64,000 bases of DNA, from assembly GCA_015680685.1 (NCBI GenBank), contig MNCI01009155.1:1-64000 (forward strand). The letters are read 5' to 3'. Made by a program: the position numbers and the translations under genes. Positions within the stretch are counted from its first letter, which is position 1. Each line of letters begins with the position of its first letter. This DNA is from Gnetum montanum (lineage: Eukaryota; Streptophyta; Gnetopsida; Gnetales; Gnetaceae). Shown piece by piece: positions 31,881 to 43,199 of this stretch. The notes under the pieces were generated by a model. It searched no databases. It saw nothing but the letters and a program-made list of their open reading frames with translations, and was not told the DNA's origin.

Positions 31881-33760
31881 ATGAGCAAATGAGGTCATCA
31901 CCAAGTTGTACAAGCTCAACATTGTGTTCTTTTGCTTGAGTGTTTGTTTCACTTAGGTTAGTGCAGCTATGAAGTCCTTTTCATTAGCTATTATGTTGGC
32001 CTTGACTTCCTCCATGCAACTTGAGAGACAGATCTCTCGTGAAGGGGACTTGGGCTTGGGTTGCTTGGCCTACTTAGAGGTAGGGATCCTGATGTTTGGT
32101 TGTTACTTGCTAGTTGTGATCTTTTCTTCAGCCATGGGGGTTGTGAGGCACTCATTCATCCTCTTGCATTGCCATTTGGTAGGCCTACCTAAGTTGCTAG
32201 TGGGGTAGGCCCTTGAAGGAGGAGAGGTCCAGATGTTACCCACTATTGGGCTTTGAGTAGGTGAGGGGCCATCATGTTGTAACACCCTTATGAAAAATGG
32301 TGGTTTAGGAGTTGTTGCGGGGCAAACTTGTTATGGCACCCTAATGACAAAAGGTTTCTTAGTGATTGTTGTTGCTACATCATGCTAGTTTAGCATCTTA
32401 GTGGACAGTTGTTGTGGGACCTTGACCACAAAGGGTGTTTTGGGTGCCCAAGATAACACTTTGATAATAAAGGAAGGCCTCTTGCTTGTGGAGGCTGAGG
32501 GGATCCTTGCCTTGTTAGAAGGCACGTGGATTACAAAAGGTTGTTGCATAAGTTTAGACTTGCCACCTATGCTGATTGAGTTTATGACATAGGGGGTGTC
32601 GTCTATGTTGGATTGGCTCACTACATTGAGCACCAATTGGCCCCATTCTATCATTCTTTGCAGGTCATCCTGCAAAGCACGATAGTTGTTTGTATTGTAA
32701 CTATACATTTGGTGGTAATGACAGTATTGGTTTAGTTGAAAATGTTATGGGACTAGGGGCTTGTTTGGTACTGCTAAGGTGGGGTTCCTCAGAAGTACCT
32801 ATCATGTTTTTGAAAGTAATCTTCAATACGTGCTTGTGTTGAATTTTCCCAGCTTTCAAAAGTTTCTTCAGTAGTTCAAAGGGTTCCATCGGTACCGATG
32901 TATGCTTTGAGCAATCCTTGCACTCAAAGTTGGGCCTTAGGGTGGCCCCTATAGATGTAGGCAAGTTTGTGCCAAAGTTGGTGGCTTTGTGAGTTAGGGC
33001 CCTAGGATGCTTAGTCATTGGGCCTTAATTGGTTACTTTGGTGCTTGTGGCCACTATTGTCACTATTGTTTTTTACTTGCGCACATGTTAGTTTTTATAG
33101 GCCATGTAGGTTGGATCATTGTTGGATTGAGTTTCCTCTTCTATGCCTTTTGTTTGGGCAAAGGCTTGGCTAAGAGACTTTGGGACTAGGTAATATAGTT
33201 TGGACTTGATGATGTCATTCATTGCATCCTTGAAGATAGTTAATAGGTGCATCTCTACTAGGGGTTTACGCATTTCACTCAATGTGGTGTTTCATCATTG
33301 GAGGAATTTTGGCACGAGATCTAGGGACCCTTGCTTGACTTACATGATCTCATCAAGGGTTGCTTTAGGCTTTAGGTTGTACTTGAAGTGTGTCATGAAT
33401 TGGCCGAGGAGGTCCTCTAAGGAGAAGATTGAGGCCCTGGGTAGCCAACGATCGAGGCTTAAAGGAGTAGGCACTCATACTGAAATGTGACCAAGTGTGT
33501 GTTGGGATCCCCTTCATTGTTATACTTTGTTAGTTTAGGCAGCTAGACCCCAATTGGGAGAGTTAGAGGTGGTATCGTAGGACTTATGGGATCGTCCTAG
33601 TAGAAGTCCACAACCTTGATGATGTCCAAAGAGGTAGCCTTGAGTTGGTTGATCTCCTTCATCAAGCTTTGGATTAGCTAGAATGCTTAATCCAAGCTTA
33701 GGAATGTGCCAACCAATTGCATTGGCTGGGGTTGAGTTGGATGTACAACATAGGGTCAAA
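31881..33760 (-). pseudogene. X copy 2 gag and proline-rich linker, decayed
   Basis: Readable on minus: capsid C-terminal part (LLTIFKDAMNDIIKSKLYYL near 33,240), a post-gag segment (33,018-32,701), the knuckle-adjacent segment with LQDDLQRMIEWGQL, and linker units QPFVIHVPSN, RPSFIIKVL and TPFVVKVPQQ (32,590-32,385). Many stops. The N-terminal gag part is missing because homology with copy 3 ends at about 34,130. Confidence 0.65.
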
Positions 33761-33779
33761 TTATTGATTGTGAAGTTTT

Positions 33780-33850
33780 CTAGTGTAATGTCATTGCTAG
33801 TTTAACATCATAGAAGATGGGTGTTGCTAGTTTAATGTCATAGCAAACAA
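33780..33850. repeat. AGTTTA-type repeat on the gag side of X copy 2
   Basis: Two or three units GCTAGTTTAA(C/T)(A/G)TCATAG. Copy 3 has the same at 44,770-44,860. Confidence 0.65.
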
Positions 33851-34130
33851 GTTTAGTTGATACATTAGCTAAGCGATGGGTGTGGTGACTGAGGTAGGGC
33901 ACACACAAGTTGGTTGGATAGACGTCATGGTCATTGATGAGACAAGTAGGATGTAGGATGCCTAAGTTGTTTGGGGTTAGGAGGTGTCCCCTGCATGATC
34001 ATAGGGTTGGGAAAATGTATTAGTTACTTACAAGGAAGGCTGAATTGGCATGGTCACCATCTCAAAGAGGATGGCTGGACCGAATTGAGAAGGGGCTATA
34101 CTAGGGAGTGGTTGTTGGAAGATGGTGTAG

Positions 34131-36605
34131 AGGAGACTGAAGTAGATCACCTTAACCTTGGTCCTACTGTCAAGGAGGTCTACAAAGAAATCATTCAACA
34201 AGAATGGGACTCCACTTTTAAAAAATTTGATGAATGGTTGAAGGATCATGGTGTCCTCCTCAATAAGCCCACTCAACCCTATCACCGTCCTCGACAAAAT
34301 CACAATAATAAAAAGAAGTAGAATTGTAAGTATCAAGGTTGTAAGCAGTAGGAACACTTGCAGTGAACATGACCTTAGGTTGATTCCTCTTTAAATGGCT
34401 AGCACACAGCCTACAAAACTCCTTCCTAAGCTAGGTCCCACCAACAGCTAAACAAGAAGAACTCTACCTCTAATGCCTCTGGGCCATCTGGCTTGGAATT
34501 ACACCAAGGCTACCATCATCAGCAAAGCAACTCTACATCATCTATGCCACAGCCAAGAACATCACACCAAACTTCTTCTTGAAAAAAGTTTAAAAATTTC
34601 CCTCTCACATGCAGTTGAACTTCTAGCTTCTAGCCATTGCCCAAAATTCTTACACCCATATTCTCTTTGAGCGTAAGTTCATTCGCGAAGTAGAAAATCA
34701 CATTTCTAACTTCACCATTCATAATTTTTCATCTGGGAGTCTTTCTCCTGATGAAATCAAAGTTCTATGTTTTGGCCTCAAATTCATTCCTCGTCCTCTT
34801 CCCATGGATCGTGGTGTGGTTCTCAAGGAGTTCACTACCTTTTCCAGGCTTCTTTGATTACGTAACTTCTTTAAAGACAAACCAAAAGAGGTAAATCTTT
34901 CTTCTTCACCTTTTTTGGATGCAATTTATCTTGCTAAGATGAAGTTACATTTTTGAAGCAAGTGAAATCTGCCTGCCAGTAGCTTCAACCAACACCTAGA
35001 GACATCTATTCTTGATTCTCTCTCATCTCTTAAGGTTGCTCTTTCTTCTTCAAATTTTTCTTGCAGGCTTCTGCTTCCTCGATGTCTTCTTGGAGCCCTT
35101 TTTAAACTTCAGAAAGATCAAAGCATTGTTATTTTTCATGTTGACAAAAATCTAAGTATCTATGTCCTGGACTTCCCTTGGTATTTTCAAGAGGTCCTCA
35201 GACAATTTTCAAATACTAACGTCTACCAACAAATGGATGTTGTTCCATGGAAGTTCCTCTATCATCATCTTCTCTCTGTGATCAAGTGTTTTCCATAGGT
35301 TTTTTCTAATTTTGAGGGATCCCTTTTGAAAGTCTCAGCTTTCAAACATTGTACTTTCTACCTGATCCCTAAAATCCATATACCTATTCTCATTGGTCAT
35401 CCCATCTACTCCTATTTAGGCTATTTGTTGGAACCTACCTCCTGACTGCTCCACTACCTACTTTTCCTCATCCTCTGTTCTCAACCATACCATCTTTTAG
35501 ACTCATCAACTTTGATCCATGACCTCCACTCTAGAGTCCTACCTCAAAATGTGTTTCTCTTCACTTTTGATATAGAATATTTCTACCCTAGCATTCCCAT
35601 AGATCATGGCCTTGCTGCTCTTTGAGCTATGGCTGAGTCATATTTTATTGGATAACCCTTTTGATTTGTAGGTCTTCTATATCAATGCCATCATGGAGCT
35701 TACCTCTCTAGTCCTTCAAAAACATTTCTTGGAGTTCAATGGGGTCTTCTACAACCATATTTGAGGCATCACCATGGGTAGCAACTTTGCCATTGTCTAC
35801 GCTTGCTTATTTTTGTGCCACTTAGAGAAACAATTTTCTCTACACCAAGCTCCAAACATATTCTCTACTTCAAAAGGTACATTGATGATGCCTTTGGCAT
35901 TTAGAGCAGTTCATAGGATTTCCTCTTCCAGTTACTTGATTAGTACAGTTCTTTCTATCCTACCATCAATATTACTTCCTCAGTATCTAGCTCCTCAGCA
36001 AACATTTTGGATGTTTCCTTCTTCAAGGGTTCTAACTTTGTTAACATTGGTATTCTTTCTACTAAGTGTTATCAAAAACCTTTGAATGCTTATCAATACA
36101 TCATTTTCTCCTCTTGGCATCCTCACCATTAGAAGAAACCCTTCATTATTGCTAAGCTCAAATGATACCTCATCAGAGAATCCTGCCTTGATGAGCTTTA
36201 GCAGATTTGACAACAACTCTTTTGATGACTTCGTGCTCAAGAATATCCTTCTCGCTTCTTAGCTCATTACTTCAACCTTCTCCCTACTTCCTACAAACAA
36301 CTTCTTGAATGGATTCATCAATTACATGATGTTTGCAATAGGAAATAGACCCATCTTATCTTCAAATTGGATATTAGTCCTTCCACTAAATCCTTGAAAT
36401 TAAGGGTCCTCTTAAACCCTAAACTTGCTTGGCTTCGTAAAAAAGATCAGAGTCTCTAGAACATCATTCCTGATGCTATCACATGTTGGAGGAATCTTAG
36501 AAAACTTTGTTCTTTTCTCATCAAGAAAAAATTCAAATGCAGTGGTCTCACCCCCATCTCGGTCTAAACTAGTGGGGCTCATTCTAATTATTACACATAC
36601 TAAAG
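34131..36605 (+). pseudogene. Penelope-like element reverse transcriptase, no GIY-YIG endonuclease seen
   Basis: Decayed single ORF with several stops and frame changes. In order: a hydrophilic, Gln/Asn/His-rich N-terminus (34,140-34,560); HNFSSGSLSPDEIKVLCFGL then RPLPMDRG and LRNFF (34,720-34,880); VDKNLSIYVLD (about 35,139-35,170); FYLIPKIHIPILIGHPI (35,355-35,405); FTFDIEYFYPSIPIDHGL (35,560-35,615); LEFNGVFYNHI then GITMGSNFAIVYACLF (35,725-35,820); the catalytic YFKRYIDDAFG (about 35,865-35,895); KPLNAYQYIIFSSWHPHH (36,075-36,130). These motifs, especially PKIH, the EFNG...G-AMG block and KPxNxxQYLxFSSxHP, are those of Penelope-like elements, not of LTR or LINE elements. The DKNL form and a C-terminus ending near 36,566 without GIY-YIG fit the endonuclease-deficient branch (Athena/Coprina). 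Confidence 0.82.
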
Positions 36606-37080
36606 AGGGGTGAGATCCTTGAAAATGTTTTATGTAGTCACTTTGCTTCTATGTTTTATCCTTTCTCTTAATTTATTCCTTTTAGTCCTTTAGTCCTTTT
36701 GTGTTTCCATCTTTTCTTTAGCTGCACGAGATCTTACTTAAAATTTTAAGTACCCTAAAATTTTAAGATACTATGGACCCTAATGAATCATTCCTTTGTG
36801 ATCTACAAGGCATTTTTAACCTATAAATAGGAGGATACCACTAAAAGGAAAGGTGTTGACATTTTTTAATTAGCACAAAATGAGCACTTGCTTAGCATCC
36901 ACTTGGCTTCTTCTTAGCTATTTCTACTACTAAGAACAATTGGCTTTTTTCTTGTTAGAAATTTAGAAACCTTTTTAAAAGACTTTGCCTATCTACAAAA
37001 TAATTATTCTCATGTAAGAGATATTAGCTCTTTTGATTTCTCTCTTCTTTTTTCCTTTTTCTTGCTAGCATATGGTGAGG
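36606..37080. other. Region with an isolated TATA box, otherwise unassigned
   Basis: AT-rich. CTATAAATAG at 36,821-36,830 on plus looks like a promoter box, and a nearby ACTTAAAATTTTAAGT is an inverted repeat. It may be 3' sequence of the Penelope-like element or part of an unrecognised LTR. No ORF. Confidence 0.35.
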
Positions 37081-37098
37081 ACCAATGCTTTAATACCA
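37081..37098 (-). other. Methionine-tRNA-type primer-binding site
   Basis: Minus strand TGGTATTAAAGCATTGGT is close to the common plant PBS TGGTATCAGAGCATTGG that pairs with initiator tRNA-Met. It follows by four bases an LTR-like end GATATCCA. It differs from the PBS of the X and Y elements. Confidence 0.55.
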
Positions 37099-37102
37099 AA
37101 AG

Positions 37103-37640
37103 TGGATATCCAATCTTTAAACTTGTAAGATGAATTAAGATAAGAAAAGAAAATAGTACTTTATTATTGCAAAATCATGATATAATTGCAAGGCTAAAAG
37201 CAACTTGCCCAAGGATAGACTAGGACTTAAGAGAATCACACTCACAACTCCTCATGTAACTCACAATGGCTAAAAGCCTTACAACATGAAAACTTAAGGA
37301 AAGTTCAATTGGATCTCAACCCTCTCTTTTCAACTCTATCAAAACTCTCTCAAAATTCACTCCTCCCTCCTCTTCCTTTAGATAAATGGCTTGGATCTCT
37401 TTTTAGAGTTTCTTATAAGTGTTCCTTTGTCTTCCCTCCTATTTAGAGTTCAAATTGAAGTTTGTTTCCATCTATATTAGATGTCTTGAAGAAGTAGAAG
37501 ATGTATTTTCTAAAAAAACAAAATCTAAGAGAAGACATCTTAGAGTTAGGGGAGATGTCTTAGATCAGCAAGAGACATCCCTCCCAAGTTGTCACCAATC
37601 TTAGGAGACATCTTCCTTCACCATGAGGCATCTTACCTGG
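37103..37640 (-). mobile_element. 5' LTR fragment of an unidentified retrotransposon
   Basis: Sequence lying upstream (minus strand) of the tRNA-Met PBS, with its inner end at the palindrome TGGATATCCA. It includes GAGACATC repeats near 37,520-37,630. It ends where the L-family LTR starts at 37,641. No partner LTR is in the window, so the boundaries are inferred. Confidence 0.4.
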
Positions 37641-38546
37641 TGATGAAGTATGAATAAGATGACTGCATCAATGCATGGCTATCAATGTAGCCCTATCGAT
37701 GTATCCCCATTGATACATCTCAAGATGCATTGGCATAGTTATGTCAATGTTGATGTAGACACATTGACACTGACCTAAACATTGCCTATATAAATGCACA
37801 CATCCCTTGCATTTGTAACATCTTTTAGTCATTTCCATAGTTGAACTCTTATAATTTCTTTCTATAGAAGTTAGAAAATTTTTTCCTCAAAGTTCCCATA
37901 ATGTGAATTGAAATGATTGTATGATATTTTATTTGATTGCAACATGTACTAAGACAGAGTTACATGAATGATAATAAAATCAAGATTTCCTCACTATAAC
38001 ACTTGGATTAGATTAACTTTACTTTTTAGCAATTTACTTCGAATGTAATTTACTTTATGGTTATTAAATATTAAATATTATAATTTTTTATCAATGTAAG
38101 TATGATGATGTTATGCATAATATATTAACACTTAGTAATCCTAGTAGTAGATACTTAGTTTGTCCTATGGTAGATACTTGGTAACCCAGCAGTGTTAATA
38201 TACATTTAGAATATGTACAAAAATTGGGAATGGATGCTCCACGTTTGGGCTAGTTTAGTTAATTAAATAGTTAATTTAAATATTAAACTTTCATTTATTT
38301 AATCATTTAGTAGACATAGAAAGTAATAAAAATAATAAAAATGAATATCTTACACCTCATTCACACTTAATCATACCAATAGATTAATATAAGTATCAGG
38401 TGGGAAGACAACGATTAGCAAACACATCTTTTACCATCTAATGATATTAGCCACTTCAGTAAAATGTAGTTCATGGAATTCGATTGGATTGCATCTAATG
38501 TTAGTATTTCATATGGATGGGCATAGGGAATATTCGATGCTCATCA
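37641..38546 (+). repeat. L-family LTR (copy E), probable solo LTR
   Basis: Starts TGATGAAG and ends GCTCATCA. It shows U3 GATGTA/CATCGATG-type motifs, TATA box CTATATAAATGC near 37,785-37,796, AATAAAATC, the GGTAACCCAGCAGTG block and GATGGGCATAGGG near the end. All match other L LTRs in order. No internal L sequence adjoins either side, and the flanking 5-mers (CCTGG, TTAGC) do not match. Confidence 0.7.
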
Positions 38547-38649
38547 TTAGCGTTGTTGTCAGGCACTCCTTTAAGTTAAGTGTGTTAAATATTATTAGAT
38601 AGTGAAATCATACAAAGCTTTTGTAAAATGAAATAACATATTATTCTTN
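38547..38649. other. Short unassigned stretch ending in a single N
   Basis: AT-rich 102 bp with no motif, followed by one N at 38,649, exactly at the break into the X LTR. The X LTR lacks its first 45 bases or so here, so sequence is probably missing at the N. Confidence 0.6.
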
Positions 38650-40352
38650 CCTTAACCTTGCATTTATGCGAGGGCCTTGCTGGAAATGGAGGTTGAGTAC
38701 CCTAAATGGTCTTGTTGATCGAATAGGGACTTTGTTGATTGCAACCAGGGCAATGGGTGCAACCAGGGGGTGGCATGGTTAGTCAAAATGCAAATGCAAG
38801 TGATGTGAAATAATACTAAGTGTCAAAGTGGTGCTTCATGATGCTAAGTGTAGAGCATAGCCATGAAATGGGGGTGAGTGTAGCTAAGGATTTCAACTAA
38901 AATGAGGGTGTCAACCCATGGAGACTACTGCCCAAGCAGAGTATGGCATGATGACGTGTCAAAAAGTGCAAAAAGATACATGAAAAATGCAAGAAAATGC
39001 TAGAAATGAGAGAGAGAAATGGAACACCACCCCAAATGGGAGTGTAGTTAACTCCAAAAGGGTCTTAGAAGGTACATAGTGTATAATAGGTGTAGTGGAA
39101 GCCTAGTCACAGTCTCAATGGTGTTGGGCTGTGAAGTCTAGCACTTGCTATGATTGATTATGCTTATCAAATTGGCTACTACGATGTACTATGTGGTGCA
39201 GGGATGCCACAGGACTATTGTGTACTATGCGATATAGGGCTACAATGGGGCTATAGTGTACTATGTGGTGTATGGATGCTATGGGATTGCTATGTACTAT
39301 GTTGTGCCATTGTGAATTGTGAAGTATAGATATGCGTCTTTGCTAGTGTGGCATGCTCTAGGTCTCGCTCACCCACAAAGCTAAGTGCCAAGATGCGAAA
39401 ATACCAAATGCCAAATGAAAGTGTCAACTGCCAACAACTTGAAAAGATGGAAGCTCCCCTCCCCCGCCCCCCCTTAAAACATTGGGGCAAAAGGGTATTT
39501 ATAAGGCAAAAGTTAACCCAAAATGTAGATTGGGTGCCATGTGGCAGTGCGGTAGGTGGGACTACAAGAAAAATTTAGAAAATATTCTAAGTTTGAAGGT
39601 GACCAGAAAAAATTCAGAAATTTTTCTAAGTCTAGTTGTTATGCTCACCCTGTGTTATGCATGGGACATGGGACATTTTCCAGGAATAGGGCGCAGCATG
39701 GACACTTAGAGAAATCTGGTAAAAATTGTAGTATTTATTCTTGCTACACTAGTTATTCTTTAGAGTGTAACAGGAGGGATAGCCTCAGGAGTTAGAAAAT
39801 TTGCCAAATGCATGTTCCATGCTGAGCTATCTTGATAGCTTCTGGCTTAACACTTAGGCAAAACTAGCCACTAAGGTGCTAGCTACAATGGCTATGCTCT
39901 AGAGCATAGTAAGCACAATGGTAGCATATCACAACACTTAGAAAATTATGCAAAACTGGTCATTTGTGTGTTGGCTATGCTTGCTACAGTCTAGAGCATA
40001 GTAAGATATAATGCCAGAGCATAACATCTATAGTGCCAGACTATAATAGCTATAGTTTTGGAGTGTAACAATTACAGTGCTAGAGTGTATCATAAAACTT
40101 AGAAAAATTTTTGCAGCTTGTGTCATCATTTTGACACTTGGCCAAAATTGCAAAAAATTGGCTGGTGGAGAATGTGGTCATAGCACTAAAACAAATTTGT
40201 AGAAAGTTCCATCATTCTCACACTTAAATTTTTTTTGCAAATTTGGCAGTTAGAGCTAACTACACTCAACACTTAGAAAATTTTGGGCAAAGTACCATTG
40301 TTAGCCAAATTAGTAGTCACAACATCGAGACCCAAAATTTTTTGGTGTTTGA
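38650..40352 (-). repeat. X-family LTR (copy 2, 3' LTR of copy-3 element)
   Basis: Matches the other X LTRs from the CCTTAACC block to the end GGTGTTTGA (CA changed to GA). A TATA-like box (minus GCCTTATAAATACCC) lies near 39,495-39,510. The minus-strand purine tract AAAGAGGGACCAT adjoins its inner end. Confidence 0.8.
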
Positions 40353-41529
40353 ATGGTCCCTCTTTGCTGACATCTGGAGGAGTGGCCCAAGAGACGTTGA
40401 AAAAGAATTGCAAAACACCATAGCAAATGTGGCACCAACATCACTCATTGGTACTAGATCGAGTGTCATTCCACCATGTTCAAGAGTGCTGTGAATAAGG
40501 ATATGTTGGGGCAAAGTGTGTAGGTAATGTGCTAAGGAGATGAAATGAAAGTATAGGAAATAAAATGCAAATAGTGTATCTTGATACAAGATGCAAGGTT
40601 AGCATAGTTGATGGTGACCATGGCATGAAGTGACTTGCCCCTGAAACATTAACCTCTCATTGAAGTGATCATGAGAGAGTCAAAGTTGATCCAAGGCTAG
40701 GCCAGTTGCAAAGTTGCAGCATTGTCAATTTGCTTAGGAATGTGCTTTTCCTTGTTCTCACTTTTTTTTTCAAGTTTTGCTTTTTTTTTTTTGTGTTTTC
40801 TTCTTTTCTTTGCTGCGAGGTGAACCCTCATTGGGTTTTGCTAATTGCTAATTACTACTTACAAGTTGTGGGCCACCGAGTAAATGGGCTTTATTTTAAC
40901 GTAATTGCATTGCATTTGTAGGATAGGTGTTTCCTCCTCGGGATGACTTGCATTACATCTGCTTGGACCTTAACTAGCCAACAAAGGCTCCCCATGGGAT
41001 GAGTTGCATTACATCTACCATGGGTTATATGGTTGATGTGAGGAGAATGGCATATGCATCATAGTGCATATGCATTAGAGGGATGTGCAATCATGAGTTT
41101 GCGGGGAATGAGAGGCTTTTGGGATGAAGGAATAGATGTGTGTAGGCTGTAATTGGATGAGGGGGATGTGCACACTTGAGTGGCTTAACTAGTCCAATCA
41201 TGCAAATTAGAGTGATGTGGTGACTTGCTACTATGATGAGATGCATCTTTGCATGACCACCTTCGAGGCTTCATCCTACAAACATAACTTCAAGAAGATA
41301 GGAAAACCACATAACATGACATGTAAATGGAAATGCTAGATGTGAAGATGTTGGAAGTGCTGGATGTGAAGATGCTACAAATGAGTCAAATGCTATGCTA
41401 GTTGCAATGCTTAGGAAGCTAGTCAAAGTGGCAGGGCAATGATGCTATGAGTCCTCTAAAGGTTGCATCGATGGTAGGTTCTTCAAAAGATCAGTAGAAT
41501 GGTGGGAGGCAATGATGATGTAAGTGTGT

Positions 41530-42010
41530 GAACCTAGTTTAAGGTCTTGGCAAACTATGGAGTGCCAGTTTATAGTCCTATCAAATTACTATGTGCTAGT
41601 TTAACATTGTAGCAGACTAGCTATTGTGCCTACTTAATGTCATGACCCAAGGATGATCTATGCTAGTTTATAGTTGTAGCAGACTATTTATGCTAGTTTT
41701 TTGCATCATAGTGGATGAGTTCTTACCTTGCGTGTGTGAGGTGCAATTTTGCATGTGTAGTCACATTGTGTGCTTACAAGATCTTGTGAAAATCAACTAG
41801 AAAAACAACATCACATAATAACTATGCAAAAAATTTAAAATGCAAAAGTGAAAGGAAGGCAATGTGAGAAGTGATAGTTTTGGGCCATTTCAGGTTGTAG
41901 TGATAGTTTAAAGCCATTCTATGGTATTTGTGCTATTTTAAGTCTATTTTAGGCCACAAAAATAGTTTAAGGCCATCTCGGTCCATTGTTAGTTTAAGAA
42001 CTTTTTGGGC
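41530..42010. repeat. AGTTTA-type tandem array in X copy 3
   Basis: Units CTAGTTTAAGGTC, CCAGTTTATAGTCC, GCTAGTTTAACATTGTAGC and, toward 42,000, AGTTTAAGGCCATCTCGG and TAGTTTAAGAAC...GGGCC. Confidence 0.75.
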
Positions 42011-42149
42011 CATATGTTTTTGTAGTGTTTTGATTTTTTTTATTTCTATGTATTTTTGATGTTTTTCAAATGCAATGCATAAGCTACATGGATGGATGCA
42101 TAATCAAAGTAGAAATGTGTGAACAAAGTGAAGTGGTGTGTAAATTAGG

Positions 42150-43146
42150 TAAGCAAGTGAAATGTAAATGCATGAACAAATGCAATGCAAGAAAAAACCA
42201 AAAATGCATGGCTCGTGGAGGCAAGGGGTAAGTAGGTGCTTAGTGCATTTTTGGTTGAGGAAAAGTCTTGGTCACATAGTTGCTTCCTAATCAAGCATGG
42301 ATTATGAAGTGTGAAAGGCTTAGGATCCTCTAGGAGGCTATTGGCTTCAACCACTTGTTTAGGTATGTTACCTTAGGATTGCAACACTTGCTCCATGTCT
42401 ATTGGCTCCAACACTTGCTCCATGTCTATGTTGTGGGTAGCTAGAGGAAGAAAGTTATCACTATGGATGATAACTTGACTACCCTCGTATGGAAGGTGGA
42501 TTTATTGATGGATGGAAGAGGAGATGACCTATAGTTTGGCTATCTAAGGCCTACCCAAGATCAGGTTGATGCCTAACATCTCCTCTATGACAGTGAAATC
42601 TACACTAGTGGGGAATTTCTTTTCTACCATGAAGGCTAAATGGATTGTACCCCTAACGGTGATGCATGATTTGTTTAAGGATTTTAGACATGCTATTTTG
42701 GTTGGGTTGATTTCATCTACCAGGCCGAGCTTGTTGATGATAGAGTATAGAACTACGTTTGTTGTTGCACCATCATCAACATGCACTTTGCAGATGGTGC
42801 ACTACCCAACAAGTATGCTAATTAACAATGGAGCTATAGTGGCCTCCCCTCATTTAGGGTTGACCTTAACTTCATCATCATAAAATGCTAGGTATGTTGA
42901 ATTGAATTCCTATGGTGTAGAGGGCAACATCATTGTACAGATGATGTTCTCATCCATAGGGATGTCCTCTATAACAAGAATGGAGGCCAATATCTGAGCC
43001 AATGCTTGGTGGTGAGTAGATGAGGTCATGATCAAGTCATACAAGCTTAACATTGTGCTCTTTTGCTTGAGTGTTTGTTTCACATGGGCTAGTATAGCTA
43101 CAAAGCCCTTATCATCAGACATTATGTTGGCCTTGACTTCCTTCAT
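42150..43146 (-). pseudogene. X copy 3 aspartic protease region
   Basis: 80 codons remain open around the active site (42,786-42,544): MHVDDGATTNVVLYSIINKL, then FPTSVDFTVIEEMLGINLILGRP. The upstream segment 43,146-42,910 parallels the Y frame (LYDLIMTSSTHHQALAQILA versus LYDLVLTSQTHREALVRM). The C-terminal tail is at 42,354-42,145. Several stops. Confidence 0.72.
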
Positions 43147-43199
43147 GTGGCTTGAGAGATGGATCTCTCATGGAGGGGACTTGGGCTTGGGTTGTTTAG

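Larger units (their letters stand above)
9374..34130 (-). mobile_element. X-family gag-protease LTR element (copy 2), split by the Y element
   Basis: The 3' LTR is 9374-10629 and internal sequence runs 10630-11117. It is interrupted by the 18.6-kb Y insertion and continues at 29,714-34,130 with protease and gag remains. The junction sequence on both sides of the insertion rebuilds the uninterrupted order seen in copy 3 near 40,820-40,870. Homology with copy 3 ends near 34,130, where Penelope-like sequence begins, and no 5' LTR of its own is visible. No RT, RNase H or integrase is present in this or the other copy. Confidence 0.7.

Noticed and set aside
33971-34321. Plus-strand 116-codon frame as one protein
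   Set aside because: It crosses the X/Penelope junction near 34,130, so its first half is antisense X sequence and only the second half can belong to the Penelope-like element.
36405-36425. CCCTAAA near the end of the Penelope-like element as a possible telomere tag
   Set aside because: Only one copy, inside the coding region; no TTTAGGG array anywhere in the window.
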